Assembly: GCF_027111335.1 (NCBI RefSeq)
Contig: NZ_CP114288.1
Span: 3,224,001 to 3,288,000 of the forward strand
Source of the DNA: Flavobacterium aquiphilum
Lineage (GTDB): Bacteria; Bacteroidota; Bacteroidia; Flavobacteriales; Flavobacteriaceae
Reading direction: 5' to 3'
Length of the DNA: 64,000 nt
Below are positions 16,688 to 25,933 of this stretch, piece after piece; position 1 is the stretch's first letter; each line of letters opens with the position of its first letter. Under the pieces are notes generated by a model. The model saw only the letters and a list, made by a program, of their open reading frames with translations, was not told the DNA's origin and did not search any database. The position numbers and the translations under genes were made by a program.

Positions 16688-17420
16688 GAAGATTGATTTT
16701 TAAATGCGCAACAAATATGTCGTTTTCGACAAATTTATCCAATTTGAACTGATTTTTGTAAATAATTTTCAATCGCTGTTCCAAGGTCGTGGCACCAATT
16801 CCGCTTCTTTCTTTTTTCAGGGCTTTTTTTTCAGAAATTTTATTGGAAACCGTCAAATAGAAACAATTATCCTTAAACTCAAACAGTATCGAAATAAAGG
16901 CATCGGCACTTTGCAAATCGGCATGCTTAAAGGCATTTTCAATTAAATCAATCGAAATCAGAGGAGCCAAAAGATTCTGCTCATACAATTTTTCCTCTTC
17001 ATTAATCTTGGCCTTCACTTTCAGTTCAAAAAGCGGACTCACTTTGATTTTGTTGATTTCGATCAAATTCAGGGCAAACTGAATTTCTTCTTTTGGGGAA
17101 ACAAACTTTTTTTGGCTTTCATACAAAATATAATCCAAAACATTGGCCAATTTATCCAAAGCAAAATAGGTTTGGTAAGCATGTGACTGAATCGAATTGA
17201 GGATGTTTTTGAAAAGATGCGGGTTGAGTTTAGACTCCAATGTTTCCAACTGCAGATTATTGACTTTCATTTCAAGCAAATCAAATTTTTCCTCAACATT
17301 CTTTTTTGCTTTCCCTGATTGAACCAATCGGTAAACAAGATAGCAAAGCACCGAAATCAACATCAGAATTATTGCCAGCAGCAGATATATAACGCCATTG
17401 CTTCCTTGAGTACTATCCAT
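16656..17420 (-). CDS. LytS-type sensor histidine kinase (His_kinase family)
   Basis: A 254-residue kinase with one N-terminal membrane anchor (residues ~10-31), a short coiled linker, and the His_kinase domain with the phospho-accepting H68 in 'KLNPHLFKNILNSI'. A minimal ATPase domain contains the N-box 'LIENAFKHA' near residue 168 and a glycine-rich 'GIGATTLEQRL' near 222. There is no periplasmic sensing domain, so the signal is probably membrane or cytosolic. It precedes and overlaps its LytTR partner. Confidence 0.88.
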   Translation of the reverse strand: MDSTQGSNGVIYLLLAIILMLISVLCYLVYRLVQSGKAKKNVEEKFDLLEMKVNNLQLETLESKLNPHLFKNILNSIQSHAYQTYFALDKLANVLDYILYESQKKFVSPKEEIQFALNLIEINKIKVSPLFELKVKAKINEEEKLYEQNLLAPLISIDLIENAFKHADLQSADAFISILFEFKDNCFYLTVSNKISEKKALKKERSGIGATTLEQRLKIIYKNQFKLDKFVENDIFVAHLKINLLEYKNQMFTA

Positions 17421-17458
17421 TTTCCATTTGAGTTGAAACTATTAAAATTGGTTTTCGT

Positions 17459-17715
17459 TTAATGCGCCGAGACAAATTTAAACCCAATAATTGATGAATT
17501 AAAGTAAACAAGAAAAAAAGTCTCCAAAATGTCGCTGGTTCTATGAATAAAAAAATACCAACGAGAACAGTTCCAACTGCTCCAATTCCGGTCCAAACTG
17601 CATAAGCCGTACCAATTGGAAAAGTTTATGAAGCCTTGTACAACAATCCCATACTGATGGAAAAGGGCTATAAAAAACCCAATCATCCACAAAGTAGATT
17701 TTATCCATGCCTTTG
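17459..17715 (-). pseudogene. Broken SMR-family small multidrug exporter
   Basis: Two reading frames together give the second half of a small multidrug resistance (SMR: EmrE/QacE/SugE-like) protein: STLWMIGFFIALF, then ISMGLLYKAS, a TAA stop where a Gln codon would fit, TFPIGTAYAVWTGIGAVGTV, and EPATFWRLFFLFTLI. At least one frameshift (near 17650), one in-frame stop and another shift at the 3' end disrupt it, and the N-terminal Glu-bearing helix is missing. It is not functional. Confidence 0.7.
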
Positions 17716-17762
17716 AGTGGACTTTGAATCGTCTTTGAATCGTCCTACAGGACGGGACACTT

Positions 17763-20700
17763 TTAAGTTAGCCTTTCTTCGATCAAATTTTTCCAAATGA
17801 TAAAACCTTTCTTATCCGTGGAATAATCGTGAAGTACCTTACTGAAATTATTGGGTGGATTTTCTATAAAAGCTTGTCTGCCGTTATTTCTAATGATATT
17901 TAGGTAGTTGTCAATTTGTTTTAATATGTCAGGAATAAATTGCCTGTCTTTGTCAAAATGCCAAACATAGGTTGCTTCTTCTGTATTTAAGGTTTCTAAG
18001 ACAATATGAAATCCCTTTTTTCCTGCTAGAAGGAAAACAAATGAAAATGGATTTAAAACAAATCTGATTTTAAGAACAGTTCTCTCGTGATGCTTGGCTA
18101 AATATTGTAAATGCGTTTGATGTTTGTAATTTTGATTCTTCAAAAAATCATTCAATAATTCATCTCCAGAATCATACAAATTGAAATTATTTTGATTTTG
18201 TAATTGCTGAATATTTAATAAGTTTTCTTGATTAACCAAATTTGGTTTACTTAAGAATGTTTTTGTAATAAACTTAAATTTTACACTTTCAATCAGTTCA
18301 CTAGTTATCTTTGTTAAATCATTGGATTCCGCTAATTGTGAGATTACTTTTCCATTCTCGAATTCAGCATAAATAGAAATTGAAATAGTTTTAATTTTGA
18401 GTGCTTTAGAGAAATAATCTTTCAAAACTTCAAATTCCGGCCTGATTTCAAGATTTTCAATGTCAAATTCAAGTTCAGTATTTATTTCGGTAATATTGTA
18501 TTTAAAAGCAAAACTACCATAACGGAATTCGAGGTTTTCAAATGGAATTTTTACTCTTTTATCAATAACGAAAGAGTCTTTTGAAACAGTAATTTCCTCT
18601 TCGGGTTCATCAAATAAGGTCGCAAGTCTATCTATTTTTCTGTAATAGGTATTTCTCTTCAGAAACATTTTGTTTAAATAATCAATCTTGATATCTCGAT
18701 AGTCATAAATAGTTGGAACTATTTCCGATCGTTGGACTCTACCGATGTATTGAATCAATTTTCCCTCAAAAGAAAATGGATAAACGAGAAAGAGACAATT
18801 AGCAGTTTGTAAATCGGTTCCTTCTCCAAAGAATTGTCCAGTGGTGATTAATACCTGATAATTCCCTTCCTTTAATGATTTCCATTTTGAGATTTTGTTA
18901 TTTTCAGAATCTTCTCCACTTAAAGTGATCACTTCATAAGATTGTTTTAAATATTGATTTAATGAGTCAATATGTTCTTTACGTTCTGTAATAATAACGA
19001 CTTTTTTGTCAGATTTCAATTCAATAATCACATCTTGAAGAACTGATTTATTTCGGGTAGAATCGTGAATCAGGATTTTTGATAGCGTTTCAAATTTGTC
19101 TGTCTTGGAATTGAATGGTACATCAAGTTCAGTGTTTCGAATAACAATTTTTGGCCTTTTAGATGTGCTTATTTCACTTGTTTTTATTTCGGCAATTACT
19201 TCGCCCAAATGAATAAAAATCAATTTACCGTCATTGTATTTTCGAAATGGTGTTGCCGTTAATCCATATAAATAAAAGGTTTGCAGTTTTGAAATTGTAT
19301 TTCTGAATGTTTCTGCCGGGATGTGGTGGCATTCGTCTAAAATAATTGTTCCAAAAGCATTCAAAATTTTTCTTCCATCAGGTTTTTCCAATTCTTTTGA
19401 TAGACTTTGGATCATAGCAACAGTTATTTGCTTACCGATTTTAGTTTTGCCTTGACCTATTTTTCCAATTTCACTTTTGGGGATTCCAAGAAAAGTTTCG
19501 ATTCTTTCAATCCATTGGTCGGCAATTTGTTTGCGATGAGTGATGATTAATGCAGGTTGTTTTTTCTCCGCAATAATTTTTAGCCCAACAATAGTTTTTC
19601 CTGAACCCGGCGGAGCAACAACAATTCCTAAATCTTTTTTTTCAATCGCGTCAATCACTATTTGCTGATGTGCTAGGAGTTGTGCGCTGAATAAAAAAGA
19701 TACCTCTTTTAATTTTTCCCTTTCATCCTTGAAATCATATTCAATTTTATGTTCTCTGCAAAAACGAATTATTTTTCCAATAAAGCCTCTTGGAATAATT
19801 ACTTCGTTTTCTGTTTCTTCAACTAGTTTGAAATATCGTTCGGTTCCAAAAGTATTTTTCCCAATCTTTTTTTTGACTAAAAATTCTGCATTCAGAAAAT
19901 TTAATTCTTCTTTTAGAAAGTTGATCAATGGAAGAGAAATGGCAAAGCGATTAATTATCACGTCATTTGCCAACCTTATGGTTAGCTTCTCATTATTCGA
20001 TTTGGGAATAAGTGGACTTGGTGTGTTTTCTTGTGTGTTGTAAATCTGATGCAGTTCATCAAGTTTTATTTCCGAAATTCTTTGAATATTCTTTATAAAA
20101 TCCCATTGATTCGGAATTGGTTCTAGACTTTCCATATCAATAAAACAACTGTTTCCTTGTTCATAGGCTTTTTTATATAAAGGAAGTGCTATCAAATTTC
20201 CAAATCCTTTTCCGGACAAAAAATCCTGATTGGGAAACATTCTGTCAAAACTGGTGCTCTTGTCAAATAAAGAAAAGACTCCTGTTTGCTCTAAAATTGA
20301 GATGAAAATCTTTCTGCTTTTTATCGCTGGATAAGGTTTTTCAAAAAATATCCAAACATGACCGCCTTTACCCGAACGTGAACGTTCCAAATAAGCAGGA
20401 ATCCCCATTTTATTACAAGCAATTATAAACTTTTTGCAGTCCTCAACCCATTGGACTTTATCAAAATCGGCAACAATAAACCAAGATGTATTTTCTTTGA
20501 GTAAAGGATAAATACCAATATGTTGTTCTCCATTAAGGTGTTTCTCAATTTCCCTTTCAGTTAGAATTAAATATTCTTTATCTGTGTAATTTTGAAAAGT
20601 ACCTCCATTTATTTTATGAATTCGATACCGATATGGGTCATAAAAATATGCTGGCATATAGCCTTTTTTGCCTCCTTTTTCCCAACGAACCGCAAACACA

Positions 20701-20765
20701 TCTTCTCTTCCTCTAAAAACGGATTTGAATAGTTGAATTACATCTAATGGTGTTGGTGAAGCCAT
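17763..20765 (-). CDS. TOTE-type archaeo-eukaryotic primase fused to SF2 DEAD/DEAH helicase
   Basis: A 1000-residue protein. Residues ~1-225 are an archaeo-eukaryotic primase (AEP) domain of the TOTE conflict-system type: metal-binding D100-x-D102 (VADFDK), 'SGKGGHVWIFF' with H136, and 'RMFPNQDF' near 175. Residues ~360-700 are a superfamily 2 helicase: Walker A APPGSGKT (384-391), DECH (477-480), TATPF (503-507) and a C-terminal helicase half with 'GRVQRSE'. Residues ~720-1000 are a tail I cannot assign. TOTE proteins are associated with anti-invader conflict and pair a nucleotidyl transferase-like domain with an ATP-driven helicase. A Fic gene lies 115 bp upstream on the same strand. Confidence 0.82.
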   Translation of the reverse strand: MASPTPLDVIQLFKSVFRGREDVFAVRWEKGGKKGYMPAYFYDPYRYRIHKINGGTFQNYTDKEYLILTEREIEKHLNGEQHIGIYPLLKENTSWFIVADFDKVQWVEDCKKFIIACNKMGIPAYLERSRSGKGGHVWIFFEKPYPAIKSRKIFISILEQTGVFSLFDKSTSFDRMFPNQDFLSGKGFGNLIALPLYKKAYEQGNSCFIDMESLEPIPNQWDFIKNIQRISEIKLDELHQIYNTQENTPSPLIPKSNNEKLTIRLANDVIINRFAISLPLINFLKEELNFLNAEFLVKKKIGKNTFGTERYFKLVEETENEVIIPRGFIGKIIRFCREHKIEYDFKDEREKLKEVSFLFSAQLLAHQQIVIDAIEKKDLGIVVAPPGSGKTIVGLKIIAEKKQPALIITHRKQIADQWIERIETFLGIPKSEIGKIGQGKTKIGKQITVAMIQSLSKELEKPDGRKILNAFGTIILDECHHIPAETFRNTISKLQTFYLYGLTATPFRKYNDGKLIFIHLGEVIAEIKTSEISTSKRPKIVIRNTELDVPFNSKTDKFETLSKILIHDSTRNKSVLQDVIIELKSDKKVVIITERKEHIDSLNQYLKQSYEVITLSGEDSENNKISKWKSLKEGNYQVLITTGQFFGEGTDLQTANCLFLVYPFSFEGKLIQYIGRVQRSEIVPTIYDYRDIKIDYLNKMFLKRNTYYRKIDRLATLFDEPEEEITVSKDSFVIDKRVKIPFENLEFRYGSFAFKYNITEINTELEFDIENLEIRPEFEVLKDYFSKALKIKTISISIYAEFENGKVISQLAESNDLTKITSELIESVKFKFITKTFLSKPNLVNQENLLNIQQLQNQNNFNLYDSGDELLNDFLKNQNYKHQTHLQYLAKHHERTVLKIRFVLNPFSFVFLLAGKKGFHIVLETLNTEEATYVWHFDKDRQFIPDILKQIDNYLNIIRNNGRQAFIENPPNNFSKVLHDYSTDKKGFIIWKNLIEERLT

Positions 20766-20880
20766 TTTTTGATCTTTATAATTTAGATCCTGTCATTAAT
20801 TTTTGTTTCAATCTTGAAATTTCAATTTGCAGACCTGAGGATTTCTAATATTTAATATTGTTGTTGCTTGGTTAAAAATT

Positions 20881-22383
20881 TCATTGATTTGGATGTTTTC
20901 TCTTTTGGAATACTTCATAATAAGCCTGTTCCATTTGCTTGATTTCATCATCACTTAACTCCTTGTAAAAATCGCGTTTACGACTAGCTAATTTTCCTTT
21001 GTTCTGATGGAGGAACAAAATCATTCGGTCAATTTTATTATCGGGCATATCAACTATGTTTTGTATCTCGCCTTTGAGTTCATCATAACATTGAAGGAAA
21101 TACAGCTCTTCAGGAATATCGTTATTAACTGTAGCTTGTATTGCTCTTGCCAAAAACACGGTATGATTAGTTAAATCTGGAAATCGGTATAGGGCTTCTA
21201 TTTCTGATGCGTTTTCAACAATCATTTCTCCTGCATCATTAAGAACATATTTTACTTTTCGTTCAATCAATTTAGAAAGTAGCTCCAAAGTAGTATCGTA
21301 TTCATCCATATGGGCAAGGATTTGAGCAGAAACAGGAAGTATTGTACCATTAGGAACAACACCATCGCGTACAAGAATATCATGAATAAGAAAACGATGA
21401 ATTCTTCCGTTACCATCTTCAAACGGATGGATATATACATATCCGAATGATACCATTGAAGCTTTTATAATTGAGTTGGTCGAACTGTTTTTTTTATTTA
21501 AATCAAGTATCCCTTGCATCAGAAATTTTACATATTGCGGTGGTGGACATACGTAATGTATTTTCTGTGTATAGTCTCTCATTGTCTGTCCAACATAGTT
21601 TTGAAAATCCCTAAAACCGTCGTCTGCATATCTGGGATCGACAATGACGTTTTGTAAACGTACCAATTCGGTCTCAGATAATGATTCTTCAAAGGTTCTT
21701 TGCCCTGCTTCTTCCAATAATGCAATGAATTTCTCCATTCTGTCTTGTGAAGGTTCTTCTTTCTCTATTTCACTGGAAGATTTTGATTCTTTTTTATAAA
21801 GATAATAGCTTGCTCGTTTAAAAATTTCTGGTGAGTATTTGTGTTTTAAATTTTCAATTGCTTCTTCAATATTCCAATCGAGTAACCCACTAAGTTCAGA
21901 GGTTCTTCTGATTATAGGACAAAATTTGTTTTGTCCTAAAAGATTATCGTTTACTTTCCATTTAGTTATTTTTGTAATATCCCCTGTTATATATCGCGAG
22001 ACATTCAATATATTCTCATAATTAGTTGCAGTAACGTTAACTTCAATAGGTTTTCCTCCGGTAAACTCATACAAGTAACCAATGATTCTTGGATATTTTC
22101 TATTTGGATTTTCTTTGATGTAGTCAACTATTGTTTGATGGCCAACAGAGGTGAAAATTTCCTTGATGAACGCGAGATTAAAATCATCATATTTCAGAGC
22201 AAATTCTAAATGACTCATTGGGTGATCAATATTTACATCATATTTAGATTTGAATGTTCGCACAATCGAATTTGTGGAACTTAATTCGGTTTTATCCGTT
22301 GTCCCTATATATGATTCATGGGTCAATTTAAACCCTTGGATATCTAGTTTTTCCTTAAGCCATGTGAATCCAACTTTTTTCAT
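20881..22383 (-). CDS. Fic family protein (AMP-transferase fold)
   Basis: A 500-residue protein with an N-terminal adaptor region (residues ~1-150), a linker with an acidic/Ser-rich patch near 200-212, a Fic core with the complete catalytic motif HPFEDGNGR (319-327) followed by 'IHRFLIHD', and a C-terminal helical/winged-helix-like tail (DDEIKQMEQAYYEVF). Fic enzymes transfer AMP or related groups from nucleotides to target proteins. An obvious inhibitory S/TxxxEG/N helix was not found, so its regulation is unclear. Six GGGTAAA-type repeats lie just upstream. Together with the TOTE gene it makes a conflict-like island. Confidence 0.87.
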   Translation of the reverse strand: MKKVGFTWLKEKLDIQGFKLTHESYIGTTDKTELSSTNSIVRTFKSKYDVNIDHPMSHLEFALKYDDFNLAFIKEIFTSVGHQTIVDYIKENPNRKYPRIIGYLYEFTGGKPIEVNVTATNYENILNVSRYITGDITKITKWKVNDNLLGQNKFCPIIRRTSELSGLLDWNIEEAIENLKHKYSPEIFKRASYYLYKKESKSSSEIEKEEPSQDRMEKFIALLEEAGQRTFEESLSETELVRLQNVIVDPRYADDGFRDFQNYVGQTMRDYTQKIHYVCPPPQYVKFLMQGILDLNKKNSSTNSIIKASMVSFGYVYIHPFEDGNGRIHRFLIHDILVRDGVVPNGTILPVSAQILAHMDEYDTTLELLSKLIERKVKYVLNDAGEMIVENASEIEALYRFPDLTNHTVFLARAIQATVNNDIPEELYFLQCYDELKGEIQNIVDMPDNKIDRMILFLHQNKGKLASRKRDFYKELSDDEIKQMEQAYYEVFQKRKHPNQ

Positions 22384-22400
22384 TTACGTTCTGTTTTTTA

Positions 22401-22565
22401 GGGTAAATCTAATTTTAAAGAGGTAAATTTAGTTTTTATTATTAAATAAAGGGTAAAATTAATTTGTTTTAACACCAAACTTTTTTATCATTTATTTCTG
22501 GGGTAAAATTGCTTTGAAAAGAGTAAAATAAATTTTAGAAACTAATTTAAGGGTATTTTTTGCTT
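22401..22565 (-). promoter_or_regulatory. Six phased GGGTAAA-type direct repeats upstream of the Fic gene
   Basis: Copies start at 22401, 22421, 22451, 22501, 22521 and 22551: GGGTAAATCTAATTT, AGGTAAATTTAGTTT, GGGTAAAATTAATTT, GGGTAAAATTGCTTT, GAGTAAAATAAATTT, GGGTATTTTTTGC. Spacings are 20, 30, 50, 20 and 30 bp, so every copy falls on the same face of the helix and the 20/30 pattern is repeated. On the Fic coding strand they read TAnnTTTACCC, resembling the Bacteroidetes -7 element. The likely role is an operator array for Fic expression. Nothing in the window identifies the binding protein. Confidence 0.6.
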
Positions 22566-22702
22566 GGAATTAGATAGCCAAAGAAGTTTTGATATTGCCA
22601 TTTAGAAAAAAAGAGATTACAAAGGAATATATGTTCCTGATCCCCTGATCCTACTTTTGCACCTGATCCATCCTAAGTTAGCGGCTAAATTTCGAACTAT
22701 AA

Positions 22703-22738
22703 AAAAACCTCTAAAATCATTTGATTTTAGAGGTTTTT
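22703..22738. terminator. Perfect 17-bp hairpin, bidirectional terminator
   Basis: AAAAACCTCTAAAATCA (22703-22719), a two-base loop, and its exact complement (22722-22738). A tracts on one side and T tracts on the other make it work in both directions. It would stop minus-strand transcription from the GH123-like gene, which ends at 22817, and block read-through toward the Fic segment. Confidence 0.85.
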
Positions 22739-22751
22739 AAATTTCTGTGGT

Positions 22752-22799
22752 CCTTACGAACCTATTTTCGAACCATTTTTTACATGATTTAAAAAAACT
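22752..22799. repeat. Module-border direct repeat, copy 2
   Basis: CCTTACGAACCTATTTTCGAACC followed by ATTTTTTACATGATTTAAAAAAAC. Compared with copies at 13125 and 33050, only about four positions differ. It lies between the 3' end of the PUL enzyme gene and the strong terminator, at the border of the Fic/TOTE and PUL modules. Confidence 0.75.
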
Positions 22800-22816
22800 T
22801 ACAGATCGATAGCAGA

Positions 22817-24526
22817 TTAATATTTTTCTAAAATTTTCTTTGCTGAAATTATTATTTCATCTGCTGATTTACTATCTAAAAGTTCTATGTCAAATCTTTC
22901 TAAAGCTTCATTCAATTCTTTTAATTTGCTGGAATTATTTTTATCACTATATTCTTTTCTTAGAATCCTTATTTTTTCAAAATCCTGAATTCCTTCTATT
23001 AGCTTCTCAAATCGAACAGAACTTCTTGGGCCTGGGTATATTTGAAAAAAATCACCAGCGGGGAAAACACCGCGTGAGTCTTCCATAGGATTTTTGTTCC
23101 AAAGATTATAAGCCCAGCGTAAGTAACCCGAAAAGCCTTTAGAAGCAGCATACCATCCCATCCAAACCGATTCGGCAGGCGAAGAAAAAGTAAACATATT
23201 AGGTTTTTCTCCTTCACAGGAAGTATAAAAAGTTGAAACCAATTGTTTCGAATTTCGATACTTCAAATCTTTATTGGTAAAACTACTGGCTTTAAAAATT
23301 GAATAATCATCTACCAATTCAATTAATTCTGGATGGTAACTTCCTGCTAGCGCAATCTTCCATTGTGGGTCAACTTCCTTAATTATTTTTATGACTGCGA
23401 GCATATCTGGTAACTTTCTTTCATCCATCGCAATGCTGGTAATTTGGAACCAGTTTTTCTCTTTTAGATGCTTGGTAAAATCTTTAAGCATTCCTTCCCA
23501 GAAATCTTTGTACTCAGCAGAACTTGTAGTTGTAACAAATGAAACATTTTTCCCTGAAGCCTCATCATAGTAAGTAAATTCCATATTCCAAGGAACCATT
23601 GTAAAACAATTTATGCGCTTTGTAATCCCACAACTCATTACAAAAGAAACATACTTGTCGAATAAACTGTAATCATAACTCCAAGAACCATTTGCTTTTT
23701 TTGTCCATTTAATCATTCCAGGTGAATCTTCTTTGCTTTGATTTCCTCCATCAATCATACTGATGGTAACTACTTTTTGGCTTGCTAATGCCAACATTTT
23801 ATAATAGGGTTTCATCTGCTCAAAATGTTCGTTACTCCACAAAGGAGTATTATGTTTTTTGGCAATAGAAACCGGATATTGCCATAAATCTAAATCAAAT
23901 TTCCATTGTGATGCTAATGGCAAAACATGATTTAAAACACGGACTGATACATTTAGTGTAAATATTTTTCCTGCATTAATTTCAATTTTTCCATTATAAA
24001 TTCCAGTTGCTGTCGTTTGCGGCACTTCGATATTTAACCAAATTGGTTGAACTGTTCTTGCTTTCATCGGAACTGTTGAAACTGTATCTATTAAATCTGC
24101 AACAAGAGTGGAGTCTAACTTTGAATTATTTCTAGGGCTACAACCATTTCCAAAATACCCATCCGTCCAAACGTATTTCATAAACGAAGCCGTTATTTTT
24201 TTTGAGTCAATTTTATCTCCTTTTGAATTTATTAAATCAGAAATTTTAAAGGACACCTTGTCAATATTAGTTTTAGACCATAATAAAATTTGCGTATGAA
24301 TTTTTTCTCCTCTCCATGCGTTAGCAGTAAAACTATTTTGCTTCGTTATTTCTGGTACTCTATTATTTGAATAATGAATATTACTATTTGCAAAGGAAAC
24401 ATTGGTTTCGTTTTTAAGTGTCCCCCATTGTTTTGAATAGTATCCTTCGGTTTGGGCTTCGGTACAGAAAAAAGTAAAGAGTGTAAATAACACAAAGAAT
24501 GATCTGTAAAGACTGTTTTTTTTCAT
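22817..24526 (-). CDS. GH123-like glycoside hydrolase (DUF4091 domain)
   Basis: A 569-residue exported enzyme (signal peptide ending near residue 25). The N-terminal ~200 residues are a beta-sandwich. The rest is the DUF4091/GH123 (beta/alpha)8-type domain, with the paired acids D368-E369 in 'SIAMDERK' corresponding to the catalytic Asp-Glu of GH123, which uses substrate-assisted catalysis on N-acetylgalactosaminides. Further family features are 'WMGWYAASKGFSGYLRWAYN' and 'PGPRSSVRFEKLIEGIQDFE' near the C-terminus. It is the only enzyme in the PUL, so the ligand may be a GalNAc-containing glycan. Family assignment good; substrate inferred. Confidence 0.8.
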   Translation of the reverse strand: MKKNSLYRSFFVLFTLFTFFCTEAQTEGYYSKQWGTLKNETNVSFANSNIHYSNNRVPEITKQNSFTANAWRGEKIHTQILLWSKTNIDKVSFKISDLINSKGDKIDSKKITASFMKYVWTDGYFGNGCSPRNNSKLDSTLVADLIDTVSTVPMKARTVQPIWLNIEVPQTTATGIYNGKIEINAGKIFTLNVSVRVLNHVLPLASQWKFDLDLWQYPVSIAKKHNTPLWSNEHFEQMKPYYKMLALASQKVVTISMIDGGNQSKEDSPGMIKWTKKANGSWSYDYSLFDKYVSFVMSCGITKRINCFTMVPWNMEFTYYDEASGKNVSFVTTTSSAEYKDFWEGMLKDFTKHLKEKNWFQITSIAMDERKLPDMLAVIKIIKEVDPQWKIALAGSYHPELIELVDDYSIFKASSFTNKDLKYRNSKQLVSTFYTSCEGEKPNMFTFSSPAESVWMGWYAASKGFSGYLRWAYNLWNKNPMEDSRGVFPAGDFFQIYPGPRSSVRFEKLIEGIQDFEKIRILRKEYSDKNNSSKLKELNEALERFDIELLDSKSADEIIISAKKILEKY

Positions 24527-24625
24527 AATCTATTTGTATTAATCCATGTCTATGGATAAGATTATATATTGGTTTAAATTAGGTAATCAAGGAGTTGGAG
24601 TTAAATGACGATGCTTTTTGGTTTA

Positions 24626-24656
24626 GACCTAACAGATTATAAAAACCTGCCAGGTC
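24626..24656. repeat. REP-like hairpin (GACCT...AGGTC)
   Basis: GACCTAACAG and CTGCCAGGTC pair imperfectly around an A/T-rich loop (…attataaaaac…). I recall near-identical GACCTnnCAGGT...ACCTGnnAGGTC hairpins as common dispersed intergenic repeats in Flavobacterium genomes. The remainder of this ~310-bp gap shows no gene. Confidence 0.45.
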
Positions 24657-24838
24657 AGTATTCAAACCAAAAAAAATAAAACTCAACTGATGATTAATAT
24701 TTGTTTTTTACTTAATTAACAATAAGATACAGTTATGCAATAGCATCTTAGCATTTCAATATTTCACGAAACAACTGTGAAATGAAATGTTAGCTTCAAG
24801 CTAAAAAATACCGTACATAATTAATGATTTATACCAGA

Positions 24839-25897
24839 TTAAATTTTAGTGATGATATAGTTGTAATTTGGAGCAGAACTTAAGTTCAATAGAATTTTAT
24901 ATTTGCCTGAACTGGCTATTTGAATATCGTTCCCTATTGCAACCAGACTTCCGGTACTGATACTATTGCTCAATTCTCCATAAGTAACAACGAGATCACC
25001 ATTTGCAAATGGAATAGTCGTAAATTTAAATTTTCCTGCATTTAAATTGGCAGTTATTGACCAGGTTTTATCAATTGACGAGTAAGTCATCGCTTGTACA
25101 GAACCAGACGCAGAACCTGTTATTGCAAATTGTGTTTCAACCAAATCCAATTTATTGGTCTTTGAATCAAAATTAAATTTCCAAATGCCTGGCGATACAA
25201 TCGATGTGTTGGCATTAGCCCAATTCCAGTCTGCCCATGGTCCAGAACAAGAAAAATATCCTGTTCCCGGAGAAGCTTCTTCAGTTAAATTGAATGAACC
25301 TGAAGATTTTTCAGGCCACCAACCACCATTATAATCAAAATAAACAGTCTTATCCGATTTTATCAATCCAATATTATCCCAATTGGTTCCTGTCAAATCA
25401 ATGTATCCCTCAAATTTGTTGTCATAAGTGCCGGAAACGATTCTTTGTGCAGTTAATGTATTTAAGAAATATTTCTTTCCTGATGCATCTTTATCAGAAG
25501 TCTTTATAAAATACATAAAAGGGGGTGGTGTAAAATTCATTTTAACATAGTAATTATGATCTCCTCCCGCATTCGTCACTTTTATAGGCAATACATTTTT
25601 TACAAAAACAACATTGTCATTTTGTTTAACGCTGGCAGAAGCATTTTTATCAGTAAGAGAAATTTGCTTCACGATTCCGGTTGGACTTGGAATTTTTACA
25701 TTTATGGATAATGTGTCGTTAAGCGTTTGACCATTGGACAACTTTGGTATTGCTGTATAATCAACTCCGTTAACTGTTAAAATCAGTGCCCCAATCGGTG
25801 ATTCCAAAGTTGAATCATTCGGTAATTTATCCTCACTACAAGAAGATATAATCACTGCTAGGCACAAATAAAATATTTGAATAAATTTATTTTTCAT
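24839..25897 (-). CDS. SusE/SusF-like outer-membrane glycan-binding lipoprotein
   Basis: A 352-residue lipoprotein with lipobox 'VIISSC' (Cys20). After an N-terminal Ig-like segment (residues ~35-120) come two beta-sandwich repeats with the aromatic-rich surface usual for SusE/F-type proteins ('YFDYNGGWWPEKSSGSFNL', 'GPWADWNWANA'). The C-terminus, 'GNDIQIASSGKYKILLNLSS' and 'PNYNYIITKI', is characteristic of SusE/SusF C-terminal domains. It would sit on the cell surface and hold glycan near the SusCD importer. It is the third gene of the sus operon, 36 bp after susD. Confidence 0.78.
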   Translation of the reverse strand: MKNKFIQIFYLCLAVIISSCSEDKLPNDSTLESPIGALILTVNGVDYTAIPKLSNGQTLNDTLSINVKIPSPTGIVKQISLTDKNASASVKQNDNVVFVKNVLPIKVTNAGGDHNYYVKMNFTPPPFMYFIKTSDKDASGKKYFLNTLTAQRIVSGTYDNKFEGYIDLTGTNWDNIGLIKSDKTVYFDYNGGWWPEKSSGSFNLTEEASPGTGYFSCSGPWADWNWANANTSIVSPGIWKFNFDSKTNKLDLVETQFAITGSASGSVQAMTYSSIDKTWSITANLNAGKFKFTTIPFANGDLVVTYGELSNSISTGSLVAIGNDIQIASSGKYKILLNLSSAPNYNYIITKI

Positions 25898-25933
25898 AGT
25901 AATTGCTTTTTAAGAATATCAATAAATTGACAA

